Shown piece by piece: positions 38,773-50,015 of a stretch of DNA of 64,000 nucleotides. Position 1 is the first letter of the stretch. The number at the start of each line of letters is the position of its first letter. Below the pieces are notes generated by a model that worked only from the letters and a program-made list of their open reading frames with translations, made no database searches and was not told where the DNA came from. A program made the translations under genes and the position numbers. Source of the stretch: Ophioderma brevispina (Eukaryota; Echinodermata; Ophiuroidea; Amphilepidida; Ophiodermatidae); contig JAMKCH010078537.1 in the NCBI GenBank assembly GCA_023653785.1, forward strand, positions 1 to 64,000, read 5' to 3'.

Positions 38773-39835
38773 ATTAACGCGTTCATCTTCGTTCCCTTTT
38801 CAAATCAATGATGAAATATGCGGTCACAGTTAATTGAATGCACAGTAGAAGCTCAAAATTTACTAAATGAACGAGGATAGGTATTTTGTGAAAGAAAAAT
38901 AGCTCGAACTAAACGGGATGTTTATAACACCTGAAATATTTTCAACTGCATGCACAGTAACAATGACTTTCCACGTCTAGACGGGATCTGGAGTGCTTTG
39001 TCCTCCGAATTACGGGCGGCTTAATGAATGAATATTAACAGCGCTATCATTTGCTGTATTAAATATAGTATGGTGTACATCCACTAGTCACTAATATTCA
39101 GGGAACGAAATAGGGAGGTCATTAAATTAATTTTGAAGACAATGTGTATCTTTAGACTTGACATACCCCGCAGTATTAAAACAGACTGTTAATCTATGCA
39201 GAAATCAGTTAGTTCGCCGATGTGTGTAACCAAAGTCCTTATCCGAGCATCCCTTTTCCCTGTGAAGAGATGACCTATAAGTAACTTTCTTTAGTTTACG
39301 TTACATTCAACAATATTCACCGTTATTCTTGTATTTATTTTTTTTATTAATCTTAGCAGGCACGTTTTATTTTATGCGTGTTATTATAGCAATGCCAGTA
39401 CCTACACACGTCTTGGTCACGTGACATTCGCATCTCTTGCGTGTAATTTAATTATTAACCCTTAAATGCATAAGGTCTTCTGCACTCCCGGTGTTGCATA
39501 AGTGTGTGTGTGTGGGGGGGGGTCCAAGTTGCCACTTTGCCGTAAATATTTTTACCAAAACTCTGGTCATTGACGGGGTGCATCAATACGACCACATAAC
39601 AGGAAAAAAAATAAAAATCGCTTATACGGATTCAAACTGGCGGTCCAAAAACCCAATTTTACAATGCGCAGCAAAATCTTCCCCAAAAATGAAGAATCAC
39701 TTTCTCAGTGGATTTTTGCCATGCAATTTGGCTCATTATAGTATGACATAAAAACAATTACATTGCTGAAATAAATTCAAAAAAGTTTGAAACGATTTAA
39801 TGGGCAATACAAATTTTGAATAGCGCCACCGAAAT

Positions 39836-39980
39836 GCTTTTCATGCTAATGAGTATAAAACGCCATGACCGATTTGATTTTTTAAAATATGCGCAACAGA
39901 TATTTAGGCAATTACATAAAATCTTGGGCAAAAACAATTGGCGTGCGAAATACGAAGTCCTGGGTCCAAATGGACATCCC
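39836..39980 (-). repeat. Dispersed repeat, copy 2 (inverted relative to 3983-4145)
   Basis: Reverse-complement match to the copy at 3983-4145, with the shared blocks in the same order. It overlaps a short open frame with no recognisable product. Confidence 0.7.
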
Positions 39981-40189
39981 CTTATGCACTTAAGAGTCAC
40001 CTATTGTGTTCGCCATTGTATATTGCATGTATTATTTTTTCAGCACTATACCCTATAGCCTCGTCTGCAAGGTCACGGTTTATGCAGTATATGTTGACAT
40101 GGTAACTAGGACACTCTCTCATAGGGGATTCTCAGTTTTGTTACAACAAGTTACATTAAAAACACGTCGCCCATTAAAAAAAGCGAAAG

Positions 40190-40300
40190 AAAAAAAAACA
40201 ACCAAAAACAACAACGATCAAAACAAACAAAAAAACAAATCGAAACAAATACAAAAACAAACAAGCAAACAAACAAAAAACATACAAACAAAAAATCTAA
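40190..40300 (+). repeat. (AAAC)n-rich low-complexity tract
   Basis: Repeated CAAA/ACAA words directly upstream of the tRNA-like head at 40322. A similar tract lies at 61205-61275. Confidence 0.8.
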
Positions 40301-40321
40301 AATTTTGTAGATGCTGCGTTT

Positions 40322-40500
40322 TAGGGAGAGCGTGACCCACTGGTTCAGATATATATGCCTTTGGCGCAGGAGGTCCCTGGTTCATGTTCCTGCAGAACCA
40401 CTTACAGGGACTTAATCAGGTACTAAATGCTGGATTTGATTTGTATAAGAACTGTCCGCTCGTCCTGTGGTTTACTTGAACTTGGAAAACAAACCATGGA
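40322..40500 (+). mobile_element. tRNA-derived SINE-like element
   Basis: TGACCCACTGGTT (40332-40344) resembles a pol III A box, and GGTTCATGTTCC (40379-40390) a B box. They are about 45 bases apart, as in tRNA genes. The D and T arms are imperfect. The unique tail continues with ACTTAATCAGGTACTAAATG and a CCGCTCGTCC word. It is probably an old SINE copy; ends and family are unknown. Confidence 0.5.
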
Positions 40501-41159
40501 ATGTCCCGTCCTTCAGATAATATAAGAAAAATAGTTAATGATAATTATAGTTTTAATTTATAAATATTTTATAACTTCACAGCATCTGTTCTTTCAGTTC
40601 CTCCAATTTTAAAGACACTTTGAAGTTCGGTTTTAAAATGTGAGCTTATATTGGTTTTCTCCAAAGTGACATATCAGAGTATTGGTAAAATATTACAAAT
40701 ATTATATATGTTCTTTCCAGAAAAAATATGATTTGACCCAATTAACAATGAAACAATAAGTACCATGTTTTGACCTAAATATCAATTGATTCGATAAATA
40801 TAGTAGAGATTCCCACTCGCCTCCCCGTTTCTGAAACAGGACCTGTATGTTTGGATGTCATAAAGAGCCTCCTTCACGCGGACCGATTGACGGAAGAAGG
40901 GTGGATAGATAACCTCCTTTATATGGTTGAATGTTAGTTGACAAACTATTTCATATTTAAAATGTGTTTTTATACTGAAGTAGTTTTACTTTATTTTCTC
41001 CCAATCTTTATTATTTTAAAATAACAGACAGATCAACAATATCAAATTAAATAAATAAATGGCAAATTAATTTTCTCACTTAAAAACAGTTTAAAAAGAT
41101 GACTTTCAAATCACAGTTATTTTTACGCTACATATTTTATATAAATTGTATTTTTATTT

Positions 41160-42960
41160 ATTTTTATTTATTTTTATTTATTTATTACGCTTCATCACTG
41201 GTACAGTCAATATACAATATAAAAATAGAAAACTATAACATATATGATATTGCATATTAATTAGAATTAACCAAAAACAAGGATAAAAAGACCAGTGAAA
41301 GGCAGGAACGAACGGGTGCAAAGGCACCTCTAGAACCGTCCCACCAGAATACAAATTATGGCCGAAAAGTAAAACCAAAAGAAAAATCACGGGAGGTGGG
41401 TGGGGAATTAAATGAGACGACAGCTTGTGCAATGACAACATGATGTCCAGGAACATGTGTCTAATGGATTAAAATCTTTCTCAAATTTGGTTTTATAGAA
41501 TTCATGAACTTGATGTTTGAATGAGAACATAGATTCGGCAGATCTAATACTGTAGGGAAGCTGATTCCAAATAGAAAAAATGCGGTTAAAATAAAACTGC
41601 TTGTGAGATTCAGTTTTACAGTGCCCAGAAACCAAAACAAGAGAGTCGGTAGATGATCTAGTGGTGGGACGGTTCTGATTACTAGAATTAAAAACCACAA
41701 ACTGGTCTAAAACAAGGTCATACAGACCCAATTTACATTTAAAAAAGAAGGTTAAATCATTGATTTTCCCTTCTGTAAGAGAGAGGCAATGTACCAATCC
41801 TAATGAGACGCTCTTTGTAGTCTAAGTCAGGGTAATGCAAAATAAACTTTGTGGCTCTGCGCTGCACACCTTCCAAGATCCGAAGATTATATTTAGATGT
41901 GCCGCTCCAGAGACAACTAGCATATTCTGCATCACTCCTGACTAAGGCAGTATAAAGTGTTTTGAAACATGGAGAGGAGCATTATACCAATTGTGGCTGT
42001 TGATCCATAAATTTTACGATTACATTGATGACCATGTTCTTATGTGACTATTCCAACAATTTAGAAGAAATACTAATACCTAAGTCCCTAACAGAGTCTG
42101 TCCTTCAAGAGTTCAATACCATTTTCCTTTGTAAATAAAGTAATCATAATAACTTTCGCGGCGCCTAGTAACATAATGATGTTGGCACTTAGATGGATGA
42201 AAGTTAAGATCCCAAACAATGCTCCACTCATAGAGGGCATTGATATCTTTCTGAAGATGATGACACGGAAATGTGTGCAATTGACTTGTAACTTTTGAAT
42301 CATCTGCAAATAAGGCAATAGAAGTATGCTGGGCACCGCTGGGCATGGTGGGGGTTTATAAAAGAAGAAAAGCATTGGGCCCCAAAAATAGATCCTTGTG
42401 GGATCCCCTGACAACACCGGGAACCACATCAGAATTACACCTTCAATCACACTCTTTGCTCCCTCTCTGTTAAATAAGCCCGAAACCAGTTTAAAAGATC
42501 AGAATGAAACCCCATATGACCGTAACTAATGAATAAGAAGTTTATGTGAGACGTCTATCCAAGCCTTAGAAAACTCTAAATAAAAAATCATGTCGGCTTG
42601 GCCAGCATTGTCCAGCACAAAACTAACGTCATGGAAAACAGACAGCAGTTGAGTAAAGGTGGAACGACCTTTAACAAACCAATGTTTAATGCTACAATTG
42701 ATCTTTAATTGATGGGAACTAAATGAAATGGCTCTTTCCATACTTTTGTTCCCGCAGATATAACAGATACGGGTCTTATTATCAACTGCTGCCGCCTGTC
42801 AGATTTTGATACACCGGTATAAATTAGCCGTTAGCCAATCCTTTGGCAGGATACCAGAGCTGAGTGACATGTTGAAATATAATAGCACAGAGGTGCTGAA
42901 ATTTGATAAGCACACTCTTTCAGGACAGACTCTGTGTTGAAGTTTTCCAAAGAACTATGC
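41160..42960 (-). pseudogene. Jockey/CR1-superfamily retrotransposon RT and C-terminus, minus strand
   Basis: Reading right to left: HWFVKGRSTFTQLLSVFHDV and FYLEFSKAW (42741-42526; the F-x-K-G-R-S-T and D-F-S-K-A-F blocks), a degenerate GxPxxIxxGPMLF (about 42440-42370), then SIALFADDSKVTSQL (42346-42290) with an intact ADD, NFHPSKCQ, and KDLGISISS-like. 41797-41408 encodes KCKLGLYDLVLDQFVVF, HKQFYFNRIFSIWNQLP and SMFSFKHQVHEFY, a typical C-terminus. The 3' end has a (TAAAA)n-like tail (41160-41185). It is 5'-truncated and frameshifted. Confidence 0.8.
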
Positions 42961-43344
42961 ACCTATTGAAACGTCACAGTACATTTAAATACACATAGCA
43001 GATAAATCGCTTTTACGAAATGATTTCAGGATGGTTCGTTTAAGAAGTGGTGAGATTTTTTAAGGCTTACATAATTTTCTCACTAAAATTAGTTTAATAA
43101 ATGACATACAAAAAAAAATTTGGTGTCCCATTTTTGTTTATATGAAATTAAAAAACATTTCTTTTTTTGGGGTGTCCTCTTTTGAAAGTTAACCCGTTCC
43201 GTTTTATAATCAATAACCACAATTGCTACAGAACATTTCCGACCAAATTTTAATTTTCCGTTTAAGACAATTTTCCCCGGTTTCCACGTTGATTAACCGC
43301 TATTATTTTAAATCAATAAGATTTGCTAAAAATTAATTAGTCTA
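42961..43344. other. Upstream region of the IL-17-like gene
   Basis: AT-rich, with no transposon recognised next to the promoter. TAACCACAA (43213) matches a RUNX-type site. CCGGGGAAAATTG (opposite strand, about 43267-43279) is only a partial Rel/NF-kB-like match. Neither is demonstrable from sequence alone. Confidence 0.25.
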
Positions 43345-43468
43345 TCCTATCATGTATATAAAAAGGAGGTAGGTCGACGACACAAGATAGTACACTCTAT
43401 CACCAAGCGACTACTGGAAAAAGCAGTTAACACGCTCAAGGTTAATTTGAGCCGCTATTTTTAATATG
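43345..43468 (+). promoter_or_regulatory. Putative core promoter and first exon of the IL-17-like gene
   Basis: A strong TATA box (TATATAAAAAGG) begins at 43355. About 30 bases downstream lies a plausible transcription start region (43385-43395), followed by about 75 bases of candidate 5' UTR. The first ATG (43466-43468) is followed immediately by GTAAGG, a good splice donor at 43469. The first exon would then contribute only the initiator methionine, in phase 0. The next acceptor, at 44430-44431, opens a hydrophobic signal-peptide-like frame in the matching phase. The TATA box and donor are seen directly. Their assignment to this gene is inferred from position, strand and phase. Confidence 0.5.
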
Positions 43469-44431
43469 GTAAGGCTTATTTTTTATCATCAGGTTAATTG
43501 ATTTGTCGTATCCTCAAATGGCAATAACGTTATTGTTATATTTAATTTTGACGAAATATGATACGAGTCAAACTTTATTTTCAAACTAAAAGGGGGGATA
43601 TTTAATACAAAGGGTTTAAGTATAAATCAACAGAAAGCACTTGGCAAGGGAAAAATACCTGTGTAATCTCAAAATTGTTAATGTGGTCAGTAACACATTC
43701 CCCATGAGTTCCATACGTCATCACCAATGACACAGTTCAGTGTGTTTAGCTTGTACTTACATTGACATCAACTGACCCTTGTGTGATCTGGTATCATATA
43801 ATCATACCCCAAATCAGGGGGTTTATTTTTTCTAAATACATTGGTGAATGAAAGCTCTTAACTGTGCCAAGGGAATTGAGATTTTTGCTAGCTCATAGTG
43901 CCTTGTGAACATCATTACAATTCATTTGGTACCAAACCCCTTTGTTTTTTAAAGTCTTTGTATAAACGCCCAACTAAAATACATGCGAAACTAGTCCAGT
44001 TTTTACGCAGGTGATATAAGATCGCAAAGTCAATTTACTATAGTTTGGGCATTTTTTTAATCTGTGAATTTATTGGACCGATAGGTTCGATGATAATATA
44101 TTTCTGCTTTAGATCAAATCATGGACTCATGTTAGGAGAGTCCGTATCATGGAACACGCGGCCCGGATCATCATATGTTGAATAAATCCTGACCCCACCA
44201 AAGCCAATACGGCAATGACTTTTGGACGCTAAGAAGACCAATTCTTACCAATAACGGTAAAAACCAACACATGAATGCTTATACCTTTGACTTATACCTA
44301 CCTTTTACATAAAAGAAATACTATCTACTGCCTCAATTATTCGAAATCAACAGAGGCATTGTGAGGTGGCTACTGATACATATTACATTCTGGAAAAAAG
44401 AAGGGACATTTTTATGCTTTTACCAGTCCAG

Positions 44432-44832
44432 ACTAAATACCAAAACACAGCATACCTTTCACTACTGTTCCTTATCCTAATTGGAACCATCGAGACCCTT
44501 GTCCTATACGAATCAATGGCCAGTTCCAAAGAGAGTTGCTTATGAAGCAGCAAAAGAAACAAACGAAAACGTCATGACAACAGCAATGGAGATAGTTCTT
44601 CCGTATGTAGGAGAATACAAACACAACAGACTCGAGCTTGGTCGTCCAGTGGGGTAGGCCCTCAACCGGCGACATACAAGAAATAATGGCTTTAGGACAC
44701 TCGCATTACATGGAATCACAAGTTTACAACACGTCTATATGTCCAGAACAGTTGAGGGATACACTTTGAGTACCGAAATTAACCAGTTGAACGTCTGTCC
44801 ATGGGTCTACATTACAAACACTGACGATACAG
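44432..44832 (+). CDS. IL-17-like cytokine, exon 2 (signal peptide to CPW motif), frame broken
   Basis: After the acceptor at 44430-44431, the first frame gives a short polar start with a lysine, then a leucine/isoleucine-rich core (YLSLLFLILIGTI), as in a secretory signal peptide. It meets a TGA at 44543 and stays open afterwards to 44684, with a basic KRNKRKRH stretch. A second frame (44611-44766) carries SICPEQLRDTL. A third (44658-44832) carries STEINQLNVCPWVYITNTD and ends at the donor AG|GTGTAT (44833). Cysteine-Pro-Glu followed about 17 residues later by Cys-Pro-Trp-x-Tyr-x-x-Asn-x-Asp is the usual run-up to the IL-17 fold. Each frame step, and the phase at the donor, is explained by one missing base. 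The TGA is not fully explained that way. Either assembly deletions or real decay would fit. Confidence 0.6.
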
Positions 44833-45231
44833 GTGTATAATATGTTACCTAATAGGACTACACTAGTTTAGTTTTTCAAAGGTCAAAATCTCTTGGTCAT
44901 ACATAGACATGGTCATTGAGCTTTTAAATATTTAAGGTTAGCAATATTCAGCTTACTCTCTCAGTCCACGGCATTTTAAGTGGCACTGGCGCATTTTTTA
45001 CAAACAGAAATTCGTCATTTGTTCGCAATGATGGCTGGGCCATTGGAAGAATAGGAAATATAGTACTCCCCGCCTAAAAAATCCGAACTATGTTGAAATT
45101 GGCCATTAACGTGCTCAAACTTGCTGTTGAAAGGAACGCGCCAATCCAGCTGGATCAATCTCTCAAACTTCCCCACATCATGCTTCGTTATTAATGCATT
45201 CGGACACATACAGGCGTAAGCCAGCTTTTTT

Positions 45232-45316
45232 TTCAGGGGGGGCAGGGGGGAAAGATTCCCCACGGGGGGGGGGGGGAGCTGCCAGCTGCCCCCCCCCCCT
45301 GGCTACGCCACGGGCC
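45232..45316. mobile_element. hAT-like MITE end with G/C runs
   Basis: CAGGGGGGGCAGGGGGG is followed by a long G run, CAGCTGCC, a C run and CTGGCTACGCCACGGG. The TGGCTACGCCAC end resembles the CAGTGGCGTA terminus of the MITE at 50676-50881. Only one terminus is clear. Confidence 0.4.
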
Positions 45317-46308
45317 ACAGGTTCAATAAGCAACCACATTACGCGAACAACGCTCCTGGCATTTATTTTTATAATTCACCTACATACCTCATACGTTTTT
45401 AATACAGTATTTATCGTTCGGATTTTTTAGTCAGGGAGTATATCTTACACATAAGTAAAACCCCAAAACCAATAGGGGACTAGAGGCTATAAAGACATCA
45501 CGTAATTTGTAGACTAGCTTTATCGTTGGGTATGCATAAAAAATTTTTTTTTGTTGAAAATATAGCTTACGAGTGTTAGAATAAGAATCTGCCGGTGCCA
45601 CCTGGGCATCCTTGTCATTTTGATAAATCCAGATGGCGTCGCCCATAAATGGTAATTATCTATTCAACCCTATCTTATCAAAATTGGAGTTTAATAGGTA
45701 TATCAGGGTTCCCAAAATACCTGCATCCTCGCAGTTGGTGCTATTTTCAAATTTACTGAGAATTATTCAAAATTTTATTTATAAGCATATTCTGATTGAT
45801 GAGCCTTTGTTTTCGTACATCCTGTCCAACTTTAGTCCGATACGGTTCACTAATTTTTAAAACAAAGGCTATTATGTAACCCGCTGTCAAATTGCCCCAT
45901 TCCAAGTTTGCGGTAGATCGTTGAAGCAGGTTCACCTTGAAAAGTTGAATAAAATGTAAAATGTCTTTTAACTACAAAATAATCAAAAATCTTTTGGTAC
46001 TAATCCTGTCTTTGGTTTTTTTAAATACTAAAATATTTGTCGGTTTTGTATTATCCACCGTCTTTTAGCATCTTTGCAGTATTTTCATCTACTCATATTG
46101 AGAATAGTAACTTAGCAACTTGGCCAAACTTAGATGTTTTATCTTCAGTGTGTCTGACAAATCCGCGTGAATATTGCAAAATGCAGCGGAGGGATTAAAT
46201 ACCAAATGAATTGAAATGGTATGAAAGGATGTTGAAGACCATATGATATAATGTGTTATAATATGGAGCATTTGATAGACACAACAAATAAACCACTGAA
46301 AACCAAAC

Positions 46309-46701
46309 TTGAGTTACATCAAACACAATGTCAGTTATCATTGTAAACAGAGACCATTTCCCTTATTTGTCAAAGACATGTTGTCTTCAAATGCTTTTAA
46401 TATTAAAATATTTAGTTTACAAAGTTATACTGGGCTAAATGAACCAAACTTAAGTAGTAAGGATAAAGAAAGAGACAGGAGAAAAACAAAAACCAGCACC
46501 TGCGTACTTAAGCATGCCTTGATTGTGTATTCACCAAACTTGGAACGGCTTTTAAAAATTGTGGCTTACTTACGTAATCGCCTTTGTTCTAAAAACAGTG
46601 AAGCAAATCAGATGAAATTTGAACAGTATGTTGAGAAAGGGATAGGCCGTACAGATATCTCGCAACATTTTAACATTTTAAAAATAATTTTGAAATTATA
46701 G
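46309..46701 (+). other. Unassigned open frame in the transposon loop
   Basis: About 130 codons from a TTG. The product is lysine-rich (SSKDKERDRRKTKTSTC) with a hydrophobic C-terminus that lies in the right inverted arm. It may be a remnant of the element's own protein or chance. No DDE/D-type catalytic motif is visible. Confidence 0.2.
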
Positions 46702-47207
46702 CCCCAACCATTTCCATTCATTTGGTATTTAATCCCTTCGCTGCAATTTACATTATTCGCGCGGATTTGTCAGACCCACTGGAGATAAATTTTGGTCAAG
46801 TCGCTAAGTTACTATTCTAAATATGAGTAGAGCAAAATACTGTACAGACAATAAAAGACCGTGGATATAATAAAAGAATAACGACAAATATTTTAGTAAT
46901 TTATTTTTATAAAACAGACAGGATTAGTACCAGGAGATTTTTGTAGTTGAAAGACATTTATTCCACTTTTCAAGGTGAACCTGTTTTCAACGATCTAAGG
47001 CAAACTTGGAATGGAGTAATTTGACAGCGGCTTACATAATAGCCTTTGTTTTCAAAACTAGTGAACCGTATCAGACAAAAATTGGACAGGATGTACGAAA
47101 CAAGTTTGTCAATCAGAATATGTTATAAAATTTGAATAATTCTCAATAATTTTGAAATTATAGTACCGACTGCGAGGATTGCATTTATTTTGGGACACCC
47201 TGTATAG

Positions 47208-48001
47208 GATCCAATGAACACGTGTATGGCATTTGTAACATTAAGCCATACTTAAAATTTAAAATGGAAGCCCAATCCAATAATTTTAAAATATGCCCTA
47301 TAACAGCAAATACGTGCGATAAAGAATAGACATGAAGTACTTAAATTATGTTGTTAGACACAATAAATGTATTTCTGATACTTTTAAAGTTGCAACATGA
47401 CTTCAATCAATATGGCAGCCAAAAACGTGAATATCTTCAAAAAATACTTGGCACAAAATTTATAAGTATTATAGCCTTTAAATGGAAATCAATGTGTCAA
47501 TGACATTAGAAATGTACCTTTGATCCTAACCAATGTACAACATACACTTCAATTTGTTTTTAAATGCGCCAAAATCGAAATAAAACAAATATGGTGCAAA
47601 GTTGTCAGAATACCATAGGAATTACATTTTTCACATATATTGCACTCAATTTATAATTTGACACATTTTTATTTATCGAGATTACCTGGTATTACTTGGT
47701 TATGATCATGGGTACATTTCTAATTGTTTCATTGACACAATAATTTATACTTTAAGGTAATAGTTAGTATTTTTGAAGATATTCACGTTTTTGGCAGCCA
47801 TATTGATTGACGGTATGTTACAACTTTAAAAGTATCAAAATTTATTGTGTCTAACAACATAATCTAAGTACTTCATGTTTATTTTTTATCGCAGGTATTT
47901 GCTGTTATAGGGCATATTTTAAAATTATTAGATTTGGCTTCCATTTTGAATTTGAAGTATGACTCAATGTTACAAGTGCCATGCACTTGTTCATTGGGGT
48001 C
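47208..48001. mobile_element. Palindromic element nested in the right arm, with TATAG duplication
   Basis: TATAG at 47203-47207 and 48002-48006 flank termini GATCCAATGAACACGTG and CACTTGTTCATTGGGGTC. Inverted arms of about 240 bp follow, including ATGGCAGCCAAAAACGTGAA / TTCACGTTTTTGGCAGCCAT cores near 47412 and 47785. The outer element's arm is interrupted exactly here and resumes after 48006, which proves nesting. Confidence 0.75.
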
Positions 48002-48917
48002 TATAGTATATCTATTAACTCAGAGTTTGATAATATAGGGTTGAATAGATAATTATCATTTATGGCGACGCCATCTTGGATTTCTCAAAATGCCCAAGGC
48101 TGCCCAGTGGCAGCCGCAGATTTATTATACACCCCCTGTATCTATCATGTTTCAGCGAAATATGTGTATCAAACTTTTACGGTCCAGGCCATAACTTTGA
48201 CCATATCTCTCCGACTATTTTAGTTTGCCGTAACTGTAATCAACAAATGTATCTATAACATGAATATCCTAGACTAATACTCATTGATTTTAAAACCACA
48301 GAGGTCATAGACCGGTCAAGGAGGGACAGTGTGCATGCCGTGGGAATCAACTCCGGCATGTACTTTCTTGTGTTAAACGCCATTTCCTTCGTTTGCTGAA
48401 TAAATGTCGCCGGAGTCATTTTATTATAAAATCGTTCTGTTTACCCATAAGGGCGCTGATTTGGTCTTAATCATTTCAGGTGAGGGCTAATGTATATAAA
48501 AGCGTTACAACCATGCCAAAATATCAATTTTGAAAAATCTTGAGGCGCACTATTTTCAAATGTGCCAGTGTCTCTTTAAAAAGGTTTACACATGGAATTT
48601 CTGTTCGACCTTGATCTACATATTGCCTTCTAATTTTCCCCTAATTGTTCTATATATGTTATTTTAACGTCTAGTGGGAGATATACTATCCATATCTCAT
48701 TGTTTTTTGCAAAGTCTTTTAGCCAAATTAGTAGTGAAGAATAGCGGACAGTCTCTCTCACCCACTATCTCTTTCTTCTTCCCACTCTCGCTCTTTCTCT
48801 TTATTTTCTCTCAGTTTTTCTTGTGATAACTGTCGAGGGAAGTTGCATTCCCACACCCCTAGCAGCATCTTCACTTCTTCTTTGATGACTCTGTATATTT
48901 GTGATTTTTTTCCACAG

Positions 48918-49079
48918 ATATCCTCGTGAAATGTTGTTTGCCCAATGCCACTGTCCGGACTGCATCAAGACGGATAACAGTGGCTTTGAGGAAAACTACG
49001 GCAGCGCTTGTCGTCCAGTGTTCCATAAAGTCAAAGTTCTCAAGAAGTGCGAGGGTCAGTGTGTTAATGGAGTTTGCAA
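48918..49079 (+). CDS. IL-17-like cytokine, exon 3 (cystine-knot core)
   Basis: A polypyrimidine/CAG acceptor ends at 48917 and the donor CAA|GTGAGT starts at 49080. The 162-base exon is open throughout. It begins (A)|Tyr-Pro-Arg-Glu-Met, matching the R-[YF]-P start of the IL-17 conserved domain, then has AQCHCPDCI, corresponding to the family's A-x-C-x-C-x-x-C-I core. Next come an Asn/Gly-rich turn, an ACRPVFHKVKVL strand like the family's P-x-x-x-x-x-x-VL segment, and KKCEGQCVNGVC. IL-17 proteins are secreted cystine-knot-fold dimers that signal through IL-17 receptors with SEFIR domains. That role is inferred here by homology. Confidence 0.85.
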
Positions 49080-49811
49080 GTGAGTATTGCGATAGGATCT
49101 ATATTAATTTTGTTAATCAATTTAATCAGGTAGCTGTCCTGAAACAGGAAAAACACCTTCAATGCTGTTCCCCCATTGAAGATGTTAACCATATCATAAT
49201 GATTCCTTTAGGGAACTAACGCTAGGGACCGAGTTTTCGCCGATCTCTCCCATTGAAATTGAAAAATAGCCGATTTTTTGCATAAAATCTGTCATCAAAA
49301 ATAAATCTTACCGACAACTTAGATCTCCTAGGGACAATTATTTCAAAATATGCTCTTTCTATTAACGTCTGTGATCTTGCAAATTCAGTCCAGTAGGGTC
49401 GAGTTTCTGCATATAAAACCTGCTATAATATTCCATTGAAAAATAGCAGGTTTTGGCATAAAACCTATCAATTTAGATCACCTACAGAAAGGTATTTCAA
49501 GGTGTGCTCTTTCTCTAAACATTGAAAATGTCTTTAATTTAGTCCCAGGGAGTCGCGTTTATACATGTAAAATACTTTAAAATTCGCCTTTTTTACTATA
49601 ATACTCAAAATCACTTAAAATAGTGAAATTTTAATATAGCTGTTAATTGTTTAAAAAAAAATAGAGATGTTGGCATCCAAAAGGGGGCATCCAACACGCT
49701 GAAAAAGAATCCAAGCGTGAATTATTTTATTTGTGTTTGTGATTGTTTTGCTAGAATGTCAGTAGCTCGTTTATTAATTTACATTTGTGTTTTTCTTATT
49801 TTTACACAAAG

Positions 49812-49875
49812 ATACCAACACGACTACGAGCTTGTTCCAGTTGCCTGTACGTGCGTGAGACCCGACACGGAATAA
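49812..49875 (+). CDS. IL-17-like cytokine, terminal exon
   Basis: The acceptor TTTTTACACAAAG ends at 49811. The first base completes the split lysine codon left by exon 3. The frame then reads YQHDYELVPVACTCVRP, followed by Asp-Thr-Glu and TAA at 49873-49875. Val-x-Val-x-Cys-Thr-Cys-Val-x-Pro just before the stop is the C-terminal hallmark of IL-17 cytokines, and its two cysteines pair with those of the preceding CxC region in known structures. Introns 2 and 3 are 44833-48917 and 49080-49811. The assembled product would be about 200-210 residues, close to IL-17D-type lengths. No canonical AATAAA is evident just downstream; GAAATAAGG near 49926 is only a weak candidate. Confidence 0.85.
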
Positions 49876-50015
49876 CCAGCATTTCTGTTACCCACTGGAA
49901 GCGTAGAACACTGCCTATTCACGGTGAAATAAGGATTTGAATGAATGTGCCACAACACGCACTCACTTCCGCATCCACTTACATACACCCACACTCCCCA
50001 AACGTGTACCTAGTA

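Larger units (their letters stand above)
38211..41159. other. Largely non-coding region
   Basis: Holds (TTTC)n at 38402-38424, the TATGTAATAAA motif array, the dispersed repeat at 39836-39980, an (AAAC)n-rich tract at 40190-40300 and a SINE-like head at 40322. No exon can be supported. Confidence 0.4.
45570..48140. mobile_element. Long-terminal-inverted-repeat transposon in intron 2
   Basis: The left arm (about 45573-46300) pairs with the right arm (46690-47207 continued at 48002-48140). Matching blocks include ATGGCGTCGCCCATAAATGG / CATTTATGGCGACGCCAT, TCCGCGTGAATATTGCA-like / GCGCGGATTTGTCAGAC-like and TGTACATCC/GTACGAAACA regions. The loop (about 46300-46690) holds a 130-codon frame with no transposase motif. 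Arms of about 600-700 bp with little interior suggest a foldback or non-autonomous DNA transposon. Confidence 0.75.
44833..48917 (+). other. Intron 2 of the IL-17-like gene, filled by nested transposons
   Basis: This 4.1 kb intron runs from the donor GTGTAT at 44833 to the acceptor at 48916-48917. It contains the G/C-run hAT-like end at 45232-45316, the long-inverted-repeat element at about 45570-48140 and the element nested in it at 47208-48001. A CT-rich stretch lies at 48755-48830. No further exon was recognised. Open frames inside the intron lie in transposon arms or their loop. Confidence 0.6.

Noticed and set aside
43263..43281. NF-kB/Rel site upstream of the IL-17-like gene
   Set aside because: GGGGAAAATTG on the opposite strand lacks the closing pyrimidine half-site. 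The match is too weak to call.
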